Shown piece after piece: positions 34,576 through 44,270 of a stretch of DNA of 64,000 bases (the first letter of the stretch is position 1; each line of letters begins with the position of its first letter). This DNA comes from Ruegeria sediminis. GTDB lineage: Bacteria; Pseudomonadota; Alphaproteobacteria; Rhodobacterales; Rhodobacteraceae. Location: assembly GCF_005938215.1 (NCBI RefSeq), contig NZ_VCPD01000001.1, positions 496,001-560,000 on the forward strand, in the 5' to 3' direction. The notes beneath the pieces were generated by a model, which worked only from the letters and a program-made list of their open reading frames with translations, was not told the origin of the DNA and searched no databases. The translations under genes were made by a program, and so were the position numbers.

Positions 34576-37032
34576 TCAATCCGTCCAAAGCGCCGACGGC
34601 ATGCCTTCGCCAGCGATCGCGGCCAACTCGGCTGGCGACAGGAAATCACTGATCGGGCGCGCCAGCAGGTCGGCAGCCTCAGCCACGACATGCGCCCAAG
34701 TGGTCCGGTTGGCGAACAGCATCCCGTTCAGATCGAGCGTTCCGCCGTGGTTGATGAACCCCAGCGCGCGGGTTGTCTGGGGGCCACTGTCGATGCGACG
34801 CAACGCACCCAGAAACGGCCCGGGCCGGGTATGGGTGACGAACAGACGGGGAACGCCAAGTGGGAAGAAATCGGCGAGCGCCCGGTCGTCGAGGACATAT
34901 CCGGCCTCGCGCGCGTCGCGGGGCGCGCGCAGCCGTCCCGGCTCGATGACATAGATAAGCGCGCTTTTCACGCCACCTTTCTCGAGCCGGGTCCGCGCGA
35001 CCCTGCAGATGTCCAGCTGATAGGCGCCGGTTGCCGACAACAGGATCTCCGCCTTCTGCGGGTCGCCGGAAACCACCGCCGCCCCGTCGGCCAGCATCTG
35101 TTCCGCCTGCGCCGCGCCAATGACGCTGGTGACCGGCTGCTTGGGCACGACCATGACCGCGAGCCGCCCGTGGCTTCGATACACGCTCGACAGGGCCGCC
35201 GCCGTGCTGGTGGCGTCGGGCGGAAACAGCACCGACACCGCGTCGGCCATTTCGCTCAGCAGCACTTCGGGGAGGGTAGTGTCCTGGTGCGAGATCTCGT
35301 TCTTTGCGTTTTCCCATGCGTGCGAGGTCAGCACAATCGGCACCGACAGCCAGCCGGGCGGGCGGCCAGCCGCCGCCAGTTGCCGGGCAAAGGTGATTTC
35401 CTGCCGGATCGCGCCCAGCATCTTGGGGGCGAAGGCCTCGTAGGTCACGACCAGATTGATGCCACCCTTGTTGCCAAGCGCGGCACAGACCACTGCCTCT
35501 TCGTTGAGCGCGGTGATGACGCCGCCAGTCTGGGACTCGGCAATCCCCGCCTCGGGATCGAAGACGCGGTGTTTCAGCGTGTCCAGCGTCTCGTCGAGCC
35601 GGTTGCTGCGCAATTCATCCGGGTTGCCCACTCTTGGGCGCAGATGGGGGTTTGCCCCGACAATGGCGCAGAACTGACGATCAAGCGCTGTCATCGGCGA
35701 CACTGTCTCGCCGAGCGGATAAACCGCGGCAACCGGAATGTCCGGCTGCGCGATCCGCCTCGTCGCCATAGGATGATCGCGCTCTTTCGGCCGGTTCTGG
35801 CGCTCATGGGTGGTCAGTTCCGTCACTGCGTCGCGCAGGATTTGTTCCGGAACGTGTAGGTGGCTGGCGCCATCGTTGAACATCCGGCGGCTCTCGGCGT
35901 CTGTCGCTGGATTTCCGGGAAGCGGCAGGTTGTGCGCACGGTTTGTTCCTGCGCCGGGAAAGCCGAAGCCTTTGGTTGTTTCGGCAATACCGTAGCCCAA
36001 CCTCTCTTGCGGAATCGAGCCGCCATTGTCAGCCGCAGCAGTATCGTACCCGCTTTCGATGGCATAGATGCCCCACAGGATGCTGGCCGGGTCGCGCCCG
36101 TCCAGTCCGATCGGATTGAACCCGTTCAGGCGCAGATGATGATCCAGCCACCGCTCACCACCCTGTTGCGCGATCTGCGTCCGCTGCTCGATGCGGCGAC
36201 CATTCAGGATCATGATCGGCGCCACCAGACCGCAATCTTCGGCCCGCCACCAGCGCGGTGCCCAGTCGCTGCCGCGCTGCTCCTCGAACGCCCCGTCGCT
36301 GAGAAATGCAACGAGGCGCTCGCCTTTCAACGGCGCATGCACATAGTGCAGTTCAGCGAATCCGAGATAGCCGCCTTCCTGAATGCCGCCGGCGGTATGG
36401 GCGTTGACATGCGAGCCCAGCGGAGAGACCTGCGAGCCGTCAGGGCCGACCTCGCAGGAGTAGAAATCCGACACGAACCGTGTCATACCCGCGTTGGTGA
36501 GATCGTAGCGCGCGGCATGTGAGGGCGTCATGTTGCCGACCAGCAGGTTGACCGCGTCGATCGCCGCGACGCAATGGCCCTGCCCCATCATCCAGCTGCG
36601 GGTGCGCCCGTCGAGCGCGTTGAGGGCCAGGTAGGCGACATAGGCCGGCACCATATTCAGCGATCCACCGGTATGGCCCTGTGGGTTGTCCTTGAACGCG
36701 TTGGCAGCAAGTGCCTTGCCATCAAGCCGCACGTTCTTGGCGTAGGTCATATGCACCACCAGCCACATAGCTGCGTTGGCGATCATGTCGGCGGCGCGCA
36801 GCCTGCGATAGCCGGTCGCCGTGTCCGGCAGGCTGCCCGTCTCGACCAGCACCCTGACCATCTCATGTATCCTGACCTGCGTAAGGTCATCATGGGGGAT
36901 GACCCCGGCTCCGGCCGCCCAAGCGGCGAAATCGGCGTCCCGGCTGCGATATTGTTCGGCCCGTTGCGAGATCTCGCGCCGGTTCGGCACGGACAGGTCA
37001 TCGCATGTGCCGCATGTCATGATTTCCCGCAT
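34576..37032 (-). CDS. phosphoketolase-family thiamine diphosphate enzyme
   Basis: An 818-residue TPP enzyme of the Xfp/transketolase fold. NPQGHTGGSLNMVPAYV and MGQGHCVAAIDAVN lie in the PP domain, FLSDGAFEEQRGSDW is the diphosphate/Mg segment and NEISHQDTTLPEVLL the Pyr-domain motif. The C-terminus has RALGFINHGGTLDLNGML. The sequence departs from classical phosphoketolases and belongs to the group often annotated as D-xylulose 5-phosphate 3-epimerase. Either xylulose-5-phosphate cleavage or epimerisation is possible. AGGAG precedes the ATG. It is convergent with the ion-channel gene (18-base gap). Confidence 0.75.
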   Translation of the reverse strand: MREIMTCGTCDDLSVPNRREISQRAEQYRSRDADFAAWAAGAGVIPHDDLTQVRIHEMVRVLVETGSLPDTATGYRRLRAADMIANAAMWLVVHMTYAKNVRLDGKALAANAFKDNPQGHTGGSLNMVPAYVAYLALNALDGRTRSWMMGQGHCVAAIDAVNLLVGNMTPSHAARYDLTNAGMTRFVSDFYSCEVGPDGSQVSPLGSHVNAHTAGGIQEGGYLGFAELHYVHAPLKGERLVAFLSDGAFEEQRGSDWAPRWWRAEDCGLVAPIMILNGRRIEQRTQIAQQGGERWLDHHLRLNGFNPIGLDGRDPASILWGIYAIESGYDTAAADNGGSIPQERLGYGIAETTKGFGFPGAGTNRAHNLPLPGNPATDAESRRMFNDGASHLHVPEQILRDAVTELTTHERQNRPKERDHPMATRRIAQPDIPVAAVYPLGETVSPMTALDRQFCAIVGANPHLRPRVGNPDELRSNRLDETLDTLKHRVFDPEAGIAESQTGGVITALNEEAVVCAALGNKGGINLVVTYEAFAPKMLGAIRQEITFARQLAAAGRPPGWLSVPIVLTSHAWENAKNEISHQDTTLPEVLLSEMADAVSVLFPPDATSTAAALSSVYRSHGRLAVMVVPKQPVTSVIGAAQAEQMLADGAAVVSGDPQKAEILLSATGAYQLDICRVARTRLEKGGVKSALIYVIEPGRLRAPRDAREAGYVLDDRALADFFPLGVPRLFVTHTRPGPFLGALRRIDSGPQTTRALGFINHGGTLDLNGMLFANRTTWAHVVAEAADLLARPISDFLSPAELAAIAGEGMPSALWTD

Positions 37033-37121
37033 CGTTGAGCTCCTGTCGCATTGCCGCAGTCACCGGCCGCCGGCGGTCCGGCTGCCCCTGCGTGTTTCCT
37101 CTTTTGCCCGGCCCCGTCCGG

Positions 37122-37670
37122 TCAGCCGATCTTGACCAGCGTGCCGGTCACGAACTCATAAGGTGGCATTTCGAGGTTTCGCGGTGCCGGTCCTTTTCTA
37201 ATCCGCCCAGAGGTGTCGTAGTGCGAGCCGTGGCAAGGGCAGAACCAGCCGTTCCAGTTCCCGGTAGAGTCGCTGCCGCCCTGCCCCAGCGGGATGCAGC
37301 CCAAATGGGTGCAGACCCCGACCACCACCAGCCATTCCGGTCGTTGGACACGCTCGGCATCCGGTTCCGGATCGATCATCGGCGCGTTGTCATCTGCCCG
37401 CGCCTGTGCGATCCGCTCCTCTGTACGGTGGTCTATGAAGACCGGCTTGCCCTTCCATTTCAGCGTGATGCGGCTACCGGCCTCGATGCCCTCAAGATCG
37501 ATATCCACCACCGCCAGCGCCGACACGTCAGCGCTGGGGTTCATGCTGTTGATCAAAGGCCAGACTGCGGCGCCGGTGGCGACGATCGCCGCGCCGCCTG
37601 TCGCAAAAAACAGGAAATCGCGGCGGGTCTCGGACTCTTGCGTTTGCTGTCTTGTTGAGGCGTGAGACAT
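37122..37670 (-). CDS. petA: ubiquinol-cytochrome c reductase Rieske iron-sulfur subunit, solitary copy
   Basis: A 182-residue protein with a Tat-type anchor (ETRRDFLFFATGGAAIVATG). The [2Fe-2S] ligands are in CTHLGCIP (Cys120, His122, Cys125) and CPCHGSHYD (Cys144, Cys146, His147), so Cys120/Cys144-type cluster ligation plus the disulphide Cys pair are complete. In the bc1 complex it carries electrons from quinol to cytochrome c1. No cytochrome b or c1 gene adjoins it, unlike the normal petABC operon, so this is probably an extra, island-borne copy. A strong AAGGAGGAG site sets the start. Confidence 0.92.
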   Translation of the reverse strand: MSHASTRQQTQESETRRDFLFFATGGAAIVATGAAVWPLINSMNPSADVSALAVVDIDLEGIEAGSRITLKWKGKPVFIDHRTEERIAQARADDNAPMIDPEPDAERVQRPEWLVVVGVCTHLGCIPLGQGGSDSTGNWNGWFCPCHGSHYDTSGRIRKGPAPRNLEMPPYEFVTGTLVKIG

Positions 37671-37829
37671 GATGCTCCTCCTTTTCATCCGATCTATGTC
37701 CTCCGCGGCCAGCATGGGCGCGGCTCGGTAGATCTATCGAAATGGTCATTTTCCCATTCGTCGTGTTGTCCTCTCCGGCTTTGCGGTTCATTGTCGACAG
37801 TCAGTCAAATGGATTCCGAGATCGCCTCC

Positions 37830-38273
37830 TTACTCAGATCCGCGCGAAAGTACTGGAATGCGGGTCCGGCCATACTGCAGCCAACCATAGAGCGGGCCGC
37901 CCACTAAGGCCGGAATGACTCCGGCAGCAATGAAAAGCCCGTTATTCTCCGGTCCCCCGAAATAGCCAATCCGGATGTCGATTTGGCTGCACAGCCATGC
38001 GCAATAGCTGCCAACTACGGCGACGATGAGCGCCGCCCGCCACAATGCGGCGTTGCCCCGGAGCCGAGGCTCCACCCATACCAGCGTTCCGGCTCCGATC
38101 ACCGCCCCCATCGCCAACCCGCAGGTCAGGGTCCAGACTGCCTTGCCGACCAGGCTATCTTGCGGAAATAACAGCATTCCCCAAGCGCCCAGATAGAAAA
38201 GTTCCACCAAGGTGGTCAGCAGAACAGCCGTGCCTAGGACGGTAAAAACTCGGGTTGAGGACAGGGCAGTCAA
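37830..38273 (-). CDS. four-TM membrane protein of unknown function
   Basis: A 147-residue protein with four predicted membrane segments: VFTVLGTAVLLTTLVELFYL, LTCGLAMGAVIGAGTLVW, AALIVAVVGSYCAWL and LFIAAGVIPALVGGPLYGW. No family is recognised. The start overlaps the stop of the DUF2933 gene (ATGA), so it is the last gene of the operon that begins with the copper ATPase. Confidence 0.65.
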   Translation of the reverse strand: MTALSSTRVFTVLGTAVLLTTLVELFYLGAWGMLLFPQDSLVGKAVWTLTCGLAMGAVIGAGTLVWVEPRLRGNAALWRAALIVAVVGSYCAWLCSQIDIRIGYFGGPENNGLFIAAGVIPALVGGPLYGWLQYGRTRIPVLSRGSE

Positions 38274-38608
38274 GGTTTGTTACCTCCACCTCCGTGCCCG
38301 CCATGGCCGCGATGCATCAGGAAATGCATTCCAAGGCAGATCAACAGGAACAGTGCCGAGGTTCCGGCACCGGAAAACAGGACGTCCCGGTATTCCCAGC
38401 TCAGAACGCCGGCTCCAACGACAAGGGCAATGGCAAGCGGCAGCCAACGGCGATTTAGTCCCTTGGGCGGGGACTCCGCCGTTGAGCGTGGATCCTCTTT
38501 CTTATCATGCACGTGTCTCTCTCCATCACGGTCTGAAGAGTTCGAAGGATGATGTGAAACGGCGCTCCCCTGTTTGTTTTCGCTGCCGTCAATTGCTTGA
38601 AAACTCAT
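38270..38608 (-). CDS. DUF2933-like membrane protein
   Basis: A 112-residue protein. The N-terminal half is hydrophilic and charged. Two hydrophobic segments follow (LPLAIALVVGAGVLSW and ALFLLICLGMHFLMH), then a His/Gly-rich tail HRGHGGHGGGGN. The LICLGMHFLMHRGHGGH end is characteristic of DUF2933, small proteins found in copper and silver resistance loci. The His-rich tail probably binds metal on the cytoplasmic or periplasmic face. GAGGAG precedes the ATG. Confidence 0.8.
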   Translation of the reverse strand: MSFQAIDGSENKQGSAVSHHPSNSSDRDGERHVHDKKEDPRSTAESPPKGLNRRWLPLAIALVVGAGVLSWEYRDVLFSGAGTSALFLLICLGMHFLMHRGHGGHGGGGNKP

Positions 38609-38613
38609 TGCAA

Positions 38614-39936
38614 TCACTCCTCTTGGGTTTTGGTCCATTGATCGAGAAACACCCGCTCATAGGCGAAGACCAAAGCTATCCCTACGACCGCATAGATCAC
38701 GATCATCGGGTCCGACCGCCATTTCAGGGTGGTAAAGGCCACCAGCACCACCGCGTCCAACAGCAGTGCAGTCAACAGGATCCATCCGCGTGCGGCGATC
38801 TGATCTCGCAGATTGCGCCAGACGCCCCAGTGCACCGCCATGTCCATGACTAGATAAAAGAACGCGCCCAGTGAGGCGATGCGCGACAGATCGAACAGCA
38901 CGGTCAGAAGCCCGGCAATAACCACGGTGTAGATCAAAGTGTGCGACTGGATGGTTCCGGACATGCCGAAATGGCTGTGCGGAATCATCTTCATGTCGGT
39001 CAGCATCGCCAGCATCCGCGAAACCGCAAAGACGCTCGCGATGATGCCCGAGGCCGTTGCCACCATCGCCAGCGCCACTGTCAGGTAGAACCCGCTTCGG
39101 CCCAGAACTGGCTCGGCGGCCTCGGCCAGGGCGTAATCCTGTGCCGCACGGATCTGCTCGGACGGAAGGCTCGCGCCCACGGCGAAAGCGACCAGCAGGT
39201 AGACCACAACGCAGATTGCGATCGAGATCATGATGGTGCGTCCGACATTGCGATGCGGATCCACGATCTCGGCGCCGCTGTTGGTGATGGTGGTGAAGCC
39301 CTTGAACGCGAGGATCGACAGGGCTACCGACGCGACAAACCCCAACGGTGCGGTCTTTTCCGATCCATTCGCCTGCCAGTCCCCGCCGCTGGCCCAAAGC
39401 GCAGCAATGCCAAAGAGCGCAATCCCACCGATCTTGAAACCCGACATGACGATCGACCACAGCCCGACTGACCGGTTGCCGGAGGCGTTGATCACATAGG
39501 CAAAGATGATCAATCCGACACCGATGACCGGCACCAGAGGTCCTCCCTCGATGTCGAAGGGCCTGAGCGCGTAGGTGGCGAAAGTACGGGCAACAAGGCT
39601 TTCGTTGATGACCATGGACAGCGCCATCAGCAGCGAGGCCGCCGCCGCGACGGCCCCTGGCCCGTAGGCTTTGGTCAGGATCATGGCGATGCCACCGGAT
39701 GATGGCCAAGTATTCGACATGGCGATGTATGTGTAGGCGCTAAACGAGGTGACGATGGCCCCGGCAATGAATGACAGAGGAAACCAAGGGCCAGCCAGCC
39801 CGGCGATCTGACCGGTCAGAGCAAAGATGCCCGCGCCGATCATAACCCCGGTGCCCATTGCCACCGCCCCGATTAGAGAGATCGACCCGGCCGTCAGGCC
39901 GCCATCCTTGCCATGTGCCATGTGCTGTTGCGTCAT
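38614..39936 (-). CDS. APC-superfamily amino-acid permease-like transporter
   Basis: A 440-residue protein with about 12 membrane segments. Helix 1 contains the substrate-binding break GTGVMIGAGIFALTGQ, and FKGFTTITNSGAEIVDP is the helix 6 region of APC transporters. It may carry an amino acid or polyamine; the substrate cannot be read. Its start overlaps the stop of the saccharopine-dehydrogenase-like gene (ATGA) and has a good AAGGAGGT site. Linkage to a copper ATPase suggests a role in metal stress, for example histidine or cysteine uptake, but that is speculation. Confidence 0.83.
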   Translation of the reverse strand: MTQQHMAHGKDGGLTAGSISLIGAVAMGTGVMIGAGIFALTGQIAGLAGPWFPLSFIAGAIVTSFSAYTYIAMSNTWPSSGGIAMILTKAYGPGAVAAAASLLMALSMVINESLVARTFATYALRPFDIEGGPLVPVIGVGLIIFAYVINASGNRSVGLWSIVMSGFKIGGIALFGIAALWASGGDWQANGSEKTAPLGFVASVALSILAFKGFTTITNSGAEIVDPHRNVGRTIMISIAICVVVYLLVAFAVGASLPSEQIRAAQDYALAEAAEPVLGRSGFYLTVALAMVATASGIIASVFAVSRMLAMLTDMKMIPHSHFGMSGTIQSHTLIYTVVIAGLLTVLFDLSRIASLGAFFYLVMDMAVHWGVWRNLRDQIAARGWILLTALLLDAVVLVAFTTLKWRSDPMIVIYAVVGIALVFAYERVFLDQWTKTQEE

Positions 39937-41066
39937 CCAGCCACCTCCTTCCCCTGTTTTCCAAACTCCGTTTCGCCGCCCGGTTCCCCGTCCAGACGCG
40001 CCTCGGGCTGGACCGCCCGGATCACCGCGACCGCCTCGTCCAGCTTCAGGACGTCGGCCGCCGTAAGGGTCGTGCTGCTGGTCACGGACAACGCCGGGGC
40101 TGCCATCGCCGTGGCAGCGATGACCGCCGCCGTCGCGGCGCTCTGGCCCCCGGTGGCAAAGCGCAGCTCCCCCGTTTTCCGCCCCCCACCGTCGAAGCCG
40201 CGCACAACAACACCGGTCGAGGCCGGTCCGAACGCCGGCATGTACAGCAGGCCGCGGGCGATCCTGCTGGCATTGCGGGACAGGACACCGTACCCAGACC
40301 ACCGCAACAGCCGCTCCGCGGCGGTGGTGGCCCAAGGTGGATCCAGCGCCAGGTAGCTCAGAACGGTGGTGCGCGGCCCGGGAAGTTCCCCGGCAAGCAC
40401 CGATTGCTCGACGAAAGGAAAGCTCAGGGCGGCCCGGTCGGGGAATCCGCTGCGGAACGGAAAGAGGCCCCGCAACTGCCCCGGGCGCAAGGACTGCACT
40501 ACCCCGTCGACCGTCGCGTCATAGGGAGTGTCGATCGCAGACAGAAACCACTCGGTGGCGGCAAGACCGGCGTGTTTGCCCAAGCCCAGTTCCACGGCGA
40601 TCTCCAGACGCCGGGTCTTCGGGTGCCCGTCGGCCACCCGGCGCGCCATCATGTTGGTCAGTCCGGGTGCCACGCCCGCGCAGTCCACCAGATAGCCCGG
40701 CCCGGCAGCCTCGTCCGCAGCCCGGCGCAGGGACCGCACATAGTCCGGGCTGGCGGAACTGTCGATGAAGACCGCACCGCGCCGGATGGTCTCGTACACG
40801 AGCGCCGGAGACGTGCGCTCGGTCAGGTTGATCACCCGGTCCCCCCTGTGCAGCGGCAGGGTGGCGTCCGGCCGGGTCAGGTCCAATTGCACATGGCGTG
40901 GCCACCCGGTCAGTGCGCCCTGCTCCTGGGCGCGGCGTGACACGGTGATGACCTCGCCGACCCGCTTTCGCGGCAGCAGGAGCGCAACCTGACGGCCCAC
41001 GGTGCCCGTGCCGCCCAGGATCCAGACCCGGGTCTTGTCGGTCGCCATGGGCCGGGACATGTTCAT
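39933..41066 (-). CDS. saccharopine-dehydrogenase-like NAD(P)-binding oxidoreductase
   Basis: A 377-residue protein. The N-terminal Rossmann loop [18 protein letters not shown] is followed by [20 protein letters not shown] and [17 protein letters not shown], which are conserved in the Lys9/saccharopine reductase-like group. The catalytic residues of true saccharopine dehydrogenase cannot be confirmed, so the substrate is open. It sits between and overlaps both neighbours by ATGA, between the copper ATPase and the APC permease, which argues for one functional unit. Confidence 0.75.
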   Translation of the reverse strand: MNMSRPMATDKTRVWILGGTGTVGRQVALLLPRKRVGEVITVSRRAQEQGALTGWPRHVQLDLTRPDATLPLHRGDRVINLTERTSPALVYETIRRGAVFIDSSASPDYVRSLRRAADEAAGPGYLVDCAGVAPGLTNMMARRVADGHPKTRRLEIAVELGLGKHAGLAATEWFLSAIDTPYDATVDGVVQSLRPGQLRGLFPFRSGFPDRAALSFPFVEQSVLAGELPGPRTTVLSYLALDPPWATTAAERLLRWSGYGVLSRNASRIARGLLYMPAFGPASTGVVVRGFDGGGRKTGELRFATGGQSAATAAVIAATAMAAPALSVTSSTTLTAADVLKLDEAVAVIRAVQPEARLDGEPGGETEFGKQGKEVAG

Positions 41067-43426
41067 ATCTTCCCCCCCCTGAGCCTGAGCGCATTCAACA
41101 CCACCGAAATCGACGAGGCGCTCATGGCGAAGGCGGCGAACATCGGGCTGATCAGGATGCCGAAGACCGGGAACAGAACACCGGCCGCCACCGGCACGCC
41201 CGAGGCGTTGTAGATCAGCGCGAAGAACAGGTTCTGGCGGATGTTGCGCATCGTGGCGCGGGCCAGTTTCCGGGCACGTACGATGCCGTCGAGGTTGCCC
41301 TTGACCAGCGTGAAACCCGCGCTTTCGATCGCAACGTCGGCGCCGGTGCCCATGGCGATGCCGACATCGGCCTGCGCCAAGGCCGGAGCATCGTTCACGC
41401 CGTCGCCAGCCATGGCCACCTTGCGGCCCTGCTCCTGCAGCTCGCGGATGATGCGGGCCTTGTCCTCGGGCAGAACGTCGGCGCGGATCTCGTCGATGCC
41501 CAGACGCTCGGCAACCGCCTTGGCGGTGCGTTCATTGTCACCGGTGGCCATGATGATACGGAAGCCCAGGTCATGAAGCGCCTCCAGAGCGGCAGGGGTC
41601 GTTTCCTTGACCGGATCGGCAACGCTGACCAGCCCTGCCACCTCTCCGTCAAGCACCACGAACATCACCGTTTCGCCTTCGTCGCGGCGGGCATTGGCCT
41701 TTTCGGTCAGGTCCGCCGCCTCCAACCCCAGATCCGTGACCAGCTTCAGGTTGCCCAGCGCGACGGGGCGGTCATCCACCCTGCCCTTCACGCCCTTGCC
41801 GGTCACGGCTTCGAAATCAGTTGCCTCCGACAGCGCCACGCCGCGCTCTTCGGCCCCTTCGACGATCGCCTCGGCCAAGGGGTGTTCCGAGCCCTTCTCC
41901 AGCGTTGCGGCAAGGCGCAGCACCTCGGTCTCGTCATGGCCGGGTTCGGGCAGCACGGCCACGAGCCGCGGCTTGCCCATCGTCAGGGTGCCGGTCTTGT
42001 CGACGATCAGCGTATCGACCTTTTCGAACCGCTCCAACGCCTCGGCGTTCTTGATCAGCACCCCAGCCTGCGCGCCGCGCCCGGTGGCGGTCATGATCGA
42101 CATCGGCGTTGCCAGACCCAAAGCGCAGGGACAGGCAATGATCAGCACCGCCACCGCGGCGACCAGCGCGTAGCTGAGCCCCGGATCCGGCCCCCAGATC
42201 GCCCAGCCGATGAAGGCCAGCACAGCGATGGCGATCACCGCCGGCACGAACAAGCCCGCCACCATGTCCGCGTATTTCTGGATCGGCGCGCGGCTTCGCT
42301 GTGCATTCGCCACCATCTCGACGATCTGGGACAGCATCGTGTCGGCACCCACTCTCGTCGCTTCGATTACCAGACTGCCGGTGCCGTTGATCGTGGCGCC
42401 GGTGACGGGCTCGCCCTCAACCTTCTCAACCGGCACCGGTTCACCCGAGATCATGCTCTCATCGACCGAGGAACGTCCTTCCAGCACCACCCCGTCCACC
42501 GGAATCTTGTCACCGGGGCGCACGCGCAACCGATCACCCACCTGCACGTCCTCCAGCGGGATCTCTTCCTCGCTGCCATCGCTGCGGATGATCCGGGCGG
42601 TCTTGGCCGCCATATCCAGAAGTGCCCGGATCGCCTTGCCGGTGCCCTCGCGGGCGCGCAACTCCATCACCTGCCCCAACAGAACCAGCGTGACGATCAC
42701 CGCCGCCGCCTCGAAATAGACACCGACATGGCCCTCTTCGTCGCGGAAGCCGTCGGGGAAGATGCCCGGCGCCAGCACCGCCACCACGCTGAAAGCCCAA
42801 GCCGCCAGTACCCCCATGCCGATGAGTGAGAACATGTTGAGGTTCATGGTGCGGAAGGAAGCCCAGCCGCGTGTCAGGAACGGCCATCCGCACCACATCA
42901 CGACCGGTGTGCCGAGCACCAATTCGATCCAGAGCGTCGTGCGTTCACCAAAGATGTCGCGCACGCCAGTGAGTCCGAGAAAAGGTCCCATCGTGAGGAC
43001 CAGAAGCGGCAGCGTCAGAACCGCCCCGACCCACAACCGGCGCGTGAAATCCACCAACTCCGGGTTTGGGGTGTCGTCGGCCATGGTCGCGGACTCAAGC
43101 TCCAGCCCCATGCCACAGAGCGGGCAGGAGCCCGGATGCGTCTGCCGTACCTGCGGGTGCATCGGACAGGTGTAGACAGGGCCGGAATGGCCGGCCGGTA
43201 CGGTGTCGTAACTTCCGTTTCCAGATTTTCCGCCCCCGTTCTGATGTGCAGCATGGCCGCCAGGCGCACCTGCATGTTCCGCCTCGTCTTCAGGTACAAG
43301 GTGCATCCCGCAAATCGGACAATCCTCAGGCTCGGCGCTGCGGACCTCGGGATGCATCGGGCAGGTATAGACTGCCGGTACGGTGTGCTGTGAGGTGGTT
43401 TCCTTGGTCTGGTCATTCATGATCAT
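41063..43426 (-). CDS. copA: copper-translocating P-type ATPase with two Cys/His/Met N-terminal domains
   Basis: A 787-residue P1B ATPase. Instead of HMA domains the N-terminus has two heavy-metal-binding segments, [10 protein letters not shown]...CPICGM (20-41) and [10 protein letters not shown]...CPLCGM (85-106), joined by a His/Gly-rich linker. The core contains [10 protein letters not shown] (actuator), [12 protein letters not shown] (CPC ion site), DKTGTLTMG (phosphorylated Asp), the SEHPLAEAI segment and [16 protein letters not shown]. The C-terminal [16 protein letters not shown] matches Cu(I) pumps. It exports Cu(I)/Ag(I) from the cytoplasm and heads an overlapping operon. Confidence 0.95.
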   Translation of the reverse strand: MIMNDQTKETTSQHTVPAVYTCPMHPEVRSAEPEDCPICGMHLVPEDEAEHAGAPGGHAAHQNGGGKSGNGSYDTVPAGHSGPVYTCPMHPQVRQTHPGSCPLCGMGLELESATMADDTPNPELVDFTRRLWVGAVLTLPLLVLTMGPFLGLTGVRDIFGERTTLWIELVLGTPVVMWCGWPFLTRGWASFRTMNLNMFSLIGMGVLAAWAFSVVAVLAPGIFPDGFRDEEGHVGVYFEAAAVIVTLVLLGQVMELRAREGTGKAIRALLDMAAKTARIIRSDGSEEEIPLEDVQVGDRLRVRPGDKIPVDGVVLEGRSSVDESMISGEPVPVEKVEGEPVTGATINGTGSLVIEATRVGADTMLSQIVEMVANAQRSRAPIQKYADMVAGLFVPAVIAIAVLAFIGWAIWGPDPGLSYALVAAVAVLIIACPCALGLATPMSIMTATGRGAQAGVLIKNAEALERFEKVDTLIVDKTGTLTMGKPRLVAVLPEPGHDETEVLRLAATLEKGSEHPLAEAIVEGAEERGVALSEATDFEAVTGKGVKGRVDDRPVALGNLKLVTDLGLEAADLTEKANARRDEGETVMFVVLDGEVAGLVSVADPVKETTPAALEALHDLGFRIIMATGDNERTAKAVAERLGIDEIRADVLPEDKARIIRELQEQGRKVAMAGDGVNDAPALAQADVGIAMGTGADVAIESAGFTLVKGNLDGIVRARKLARATMRNIRQNLFFALIYNASGVPVAAGVLFPVFGILISPMFAAFAMSASSISVVLNALRLRGGKI

Positions 43427-43622
43427 CGTCCTTCTGACCTGTGTTCGACCTCGAATATGGGGCTTCCAGTGGCTGGAAGGTCAAGCCCGCCGTTACCTCC
43501 GGAACAGCCCGCGCAAGCAGCGGTGCGAGCCCGATGGCGTTGCTGTCATGCGGGATGCTGACGGTGGTGACGATGCGACGGGCGCCACCGCGATAAACGC
43601 GCAGGCAGCAGTGTGATCCTCG

Positions 43623-44108
43623 TCAATTTCCCTTCATTTGTTCCGCCAGTGTGCGCTGCTGCTGAAGCTCCCGCTCCCGCTCCGGCCAGCTCGTTTTGAT
43701 GAAGGCAAGAATGTCCCAGATCTCTTGATCTGAGAGGCTGTCCGCAAAACCCGGCATACCGCTGTTCACACCGGTCACGCCCATTCGCTTCAACATCTCA
43801 GCGCCGCCCAGCTTGGTGTAATCGAACAACAATCCGTCGCCGTGGTGCCAGGTGTGGCCGGTCCGATCATGCGGCGGAGCCGGAAGCACGCCATCTTCAC
43901 CCGGCGACCGCCAGTCCGGCTGACCTTCAAGGTTCGCGCCATGACAGGACGCGCAGTTCTCGGCATAAAGCACCGCGCCGCGTGCCGGATCACCCAGATC
44001 AGCTTTTCTGTCGGCGCCCTGACCTATCACCACGATCACGACAGCGATCGCGGCCAGCACGAAAAACCCCGAAAGTGTCACCCATCTCATTGAAACGCCG
44101 ATACTCAT
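43623..44108 (-). CDS. membrane-anchored class I cytochrome c
   Basis: A 161-residue protein. An uncleaved or signal helix (LSGFFVLAAIAVVIVVIG) precedes one heme-binding CASCHG site near residue 52. A Met axial ligand is probable in GVNSGMPGFADSLSDQEIWD, and the closing helix IWDILAFIKTSWP is typical. It is a periplasmic electron carrier. Either of two nearby ATG codons (44108 or 44090) could be the start. It is the last of four cytochrome genes on this strand. Confidence 0.87.
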   Translation of the reverse strand: MSIGVSMRWVTLSGFFVLAAIAVVIVVIGQGADRKADLGDPARGAVLYAENCASCHGANLEGQPDWRSPGEDGVLPAPPHDRTGHTWHHGDGLLFDYTKLGGAEMLKRMGVTGVNSGMPGFADSLSDQEIWDILAFIKTSWPERERELQQQRTLAEQMKGN

Positions 44109-44270
44109 ACCGCGCTGACCTTTCCGGACCGGGCCTCGATGGTCCGGGGGCCAGAGGTTGCCCCTCCGGTATCCGGCAAGATGGACGGCTTTAAGGTGCC
44201 TGCTTGGAACCGCCGGCGATCCAAGATCATTCTTTTGTCCTTTTCGCTGCTTGTCGTCACCGGCATCCGC

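Noticed and set aside
39937-40335. Upstream extension of the APC permease frame by 133 residues
   Set aside because: It overlaps the oxidoreductase gene and has shadow composition. AAGGAGGT before the ATG at 39936 and the ATGA overlap define the start.
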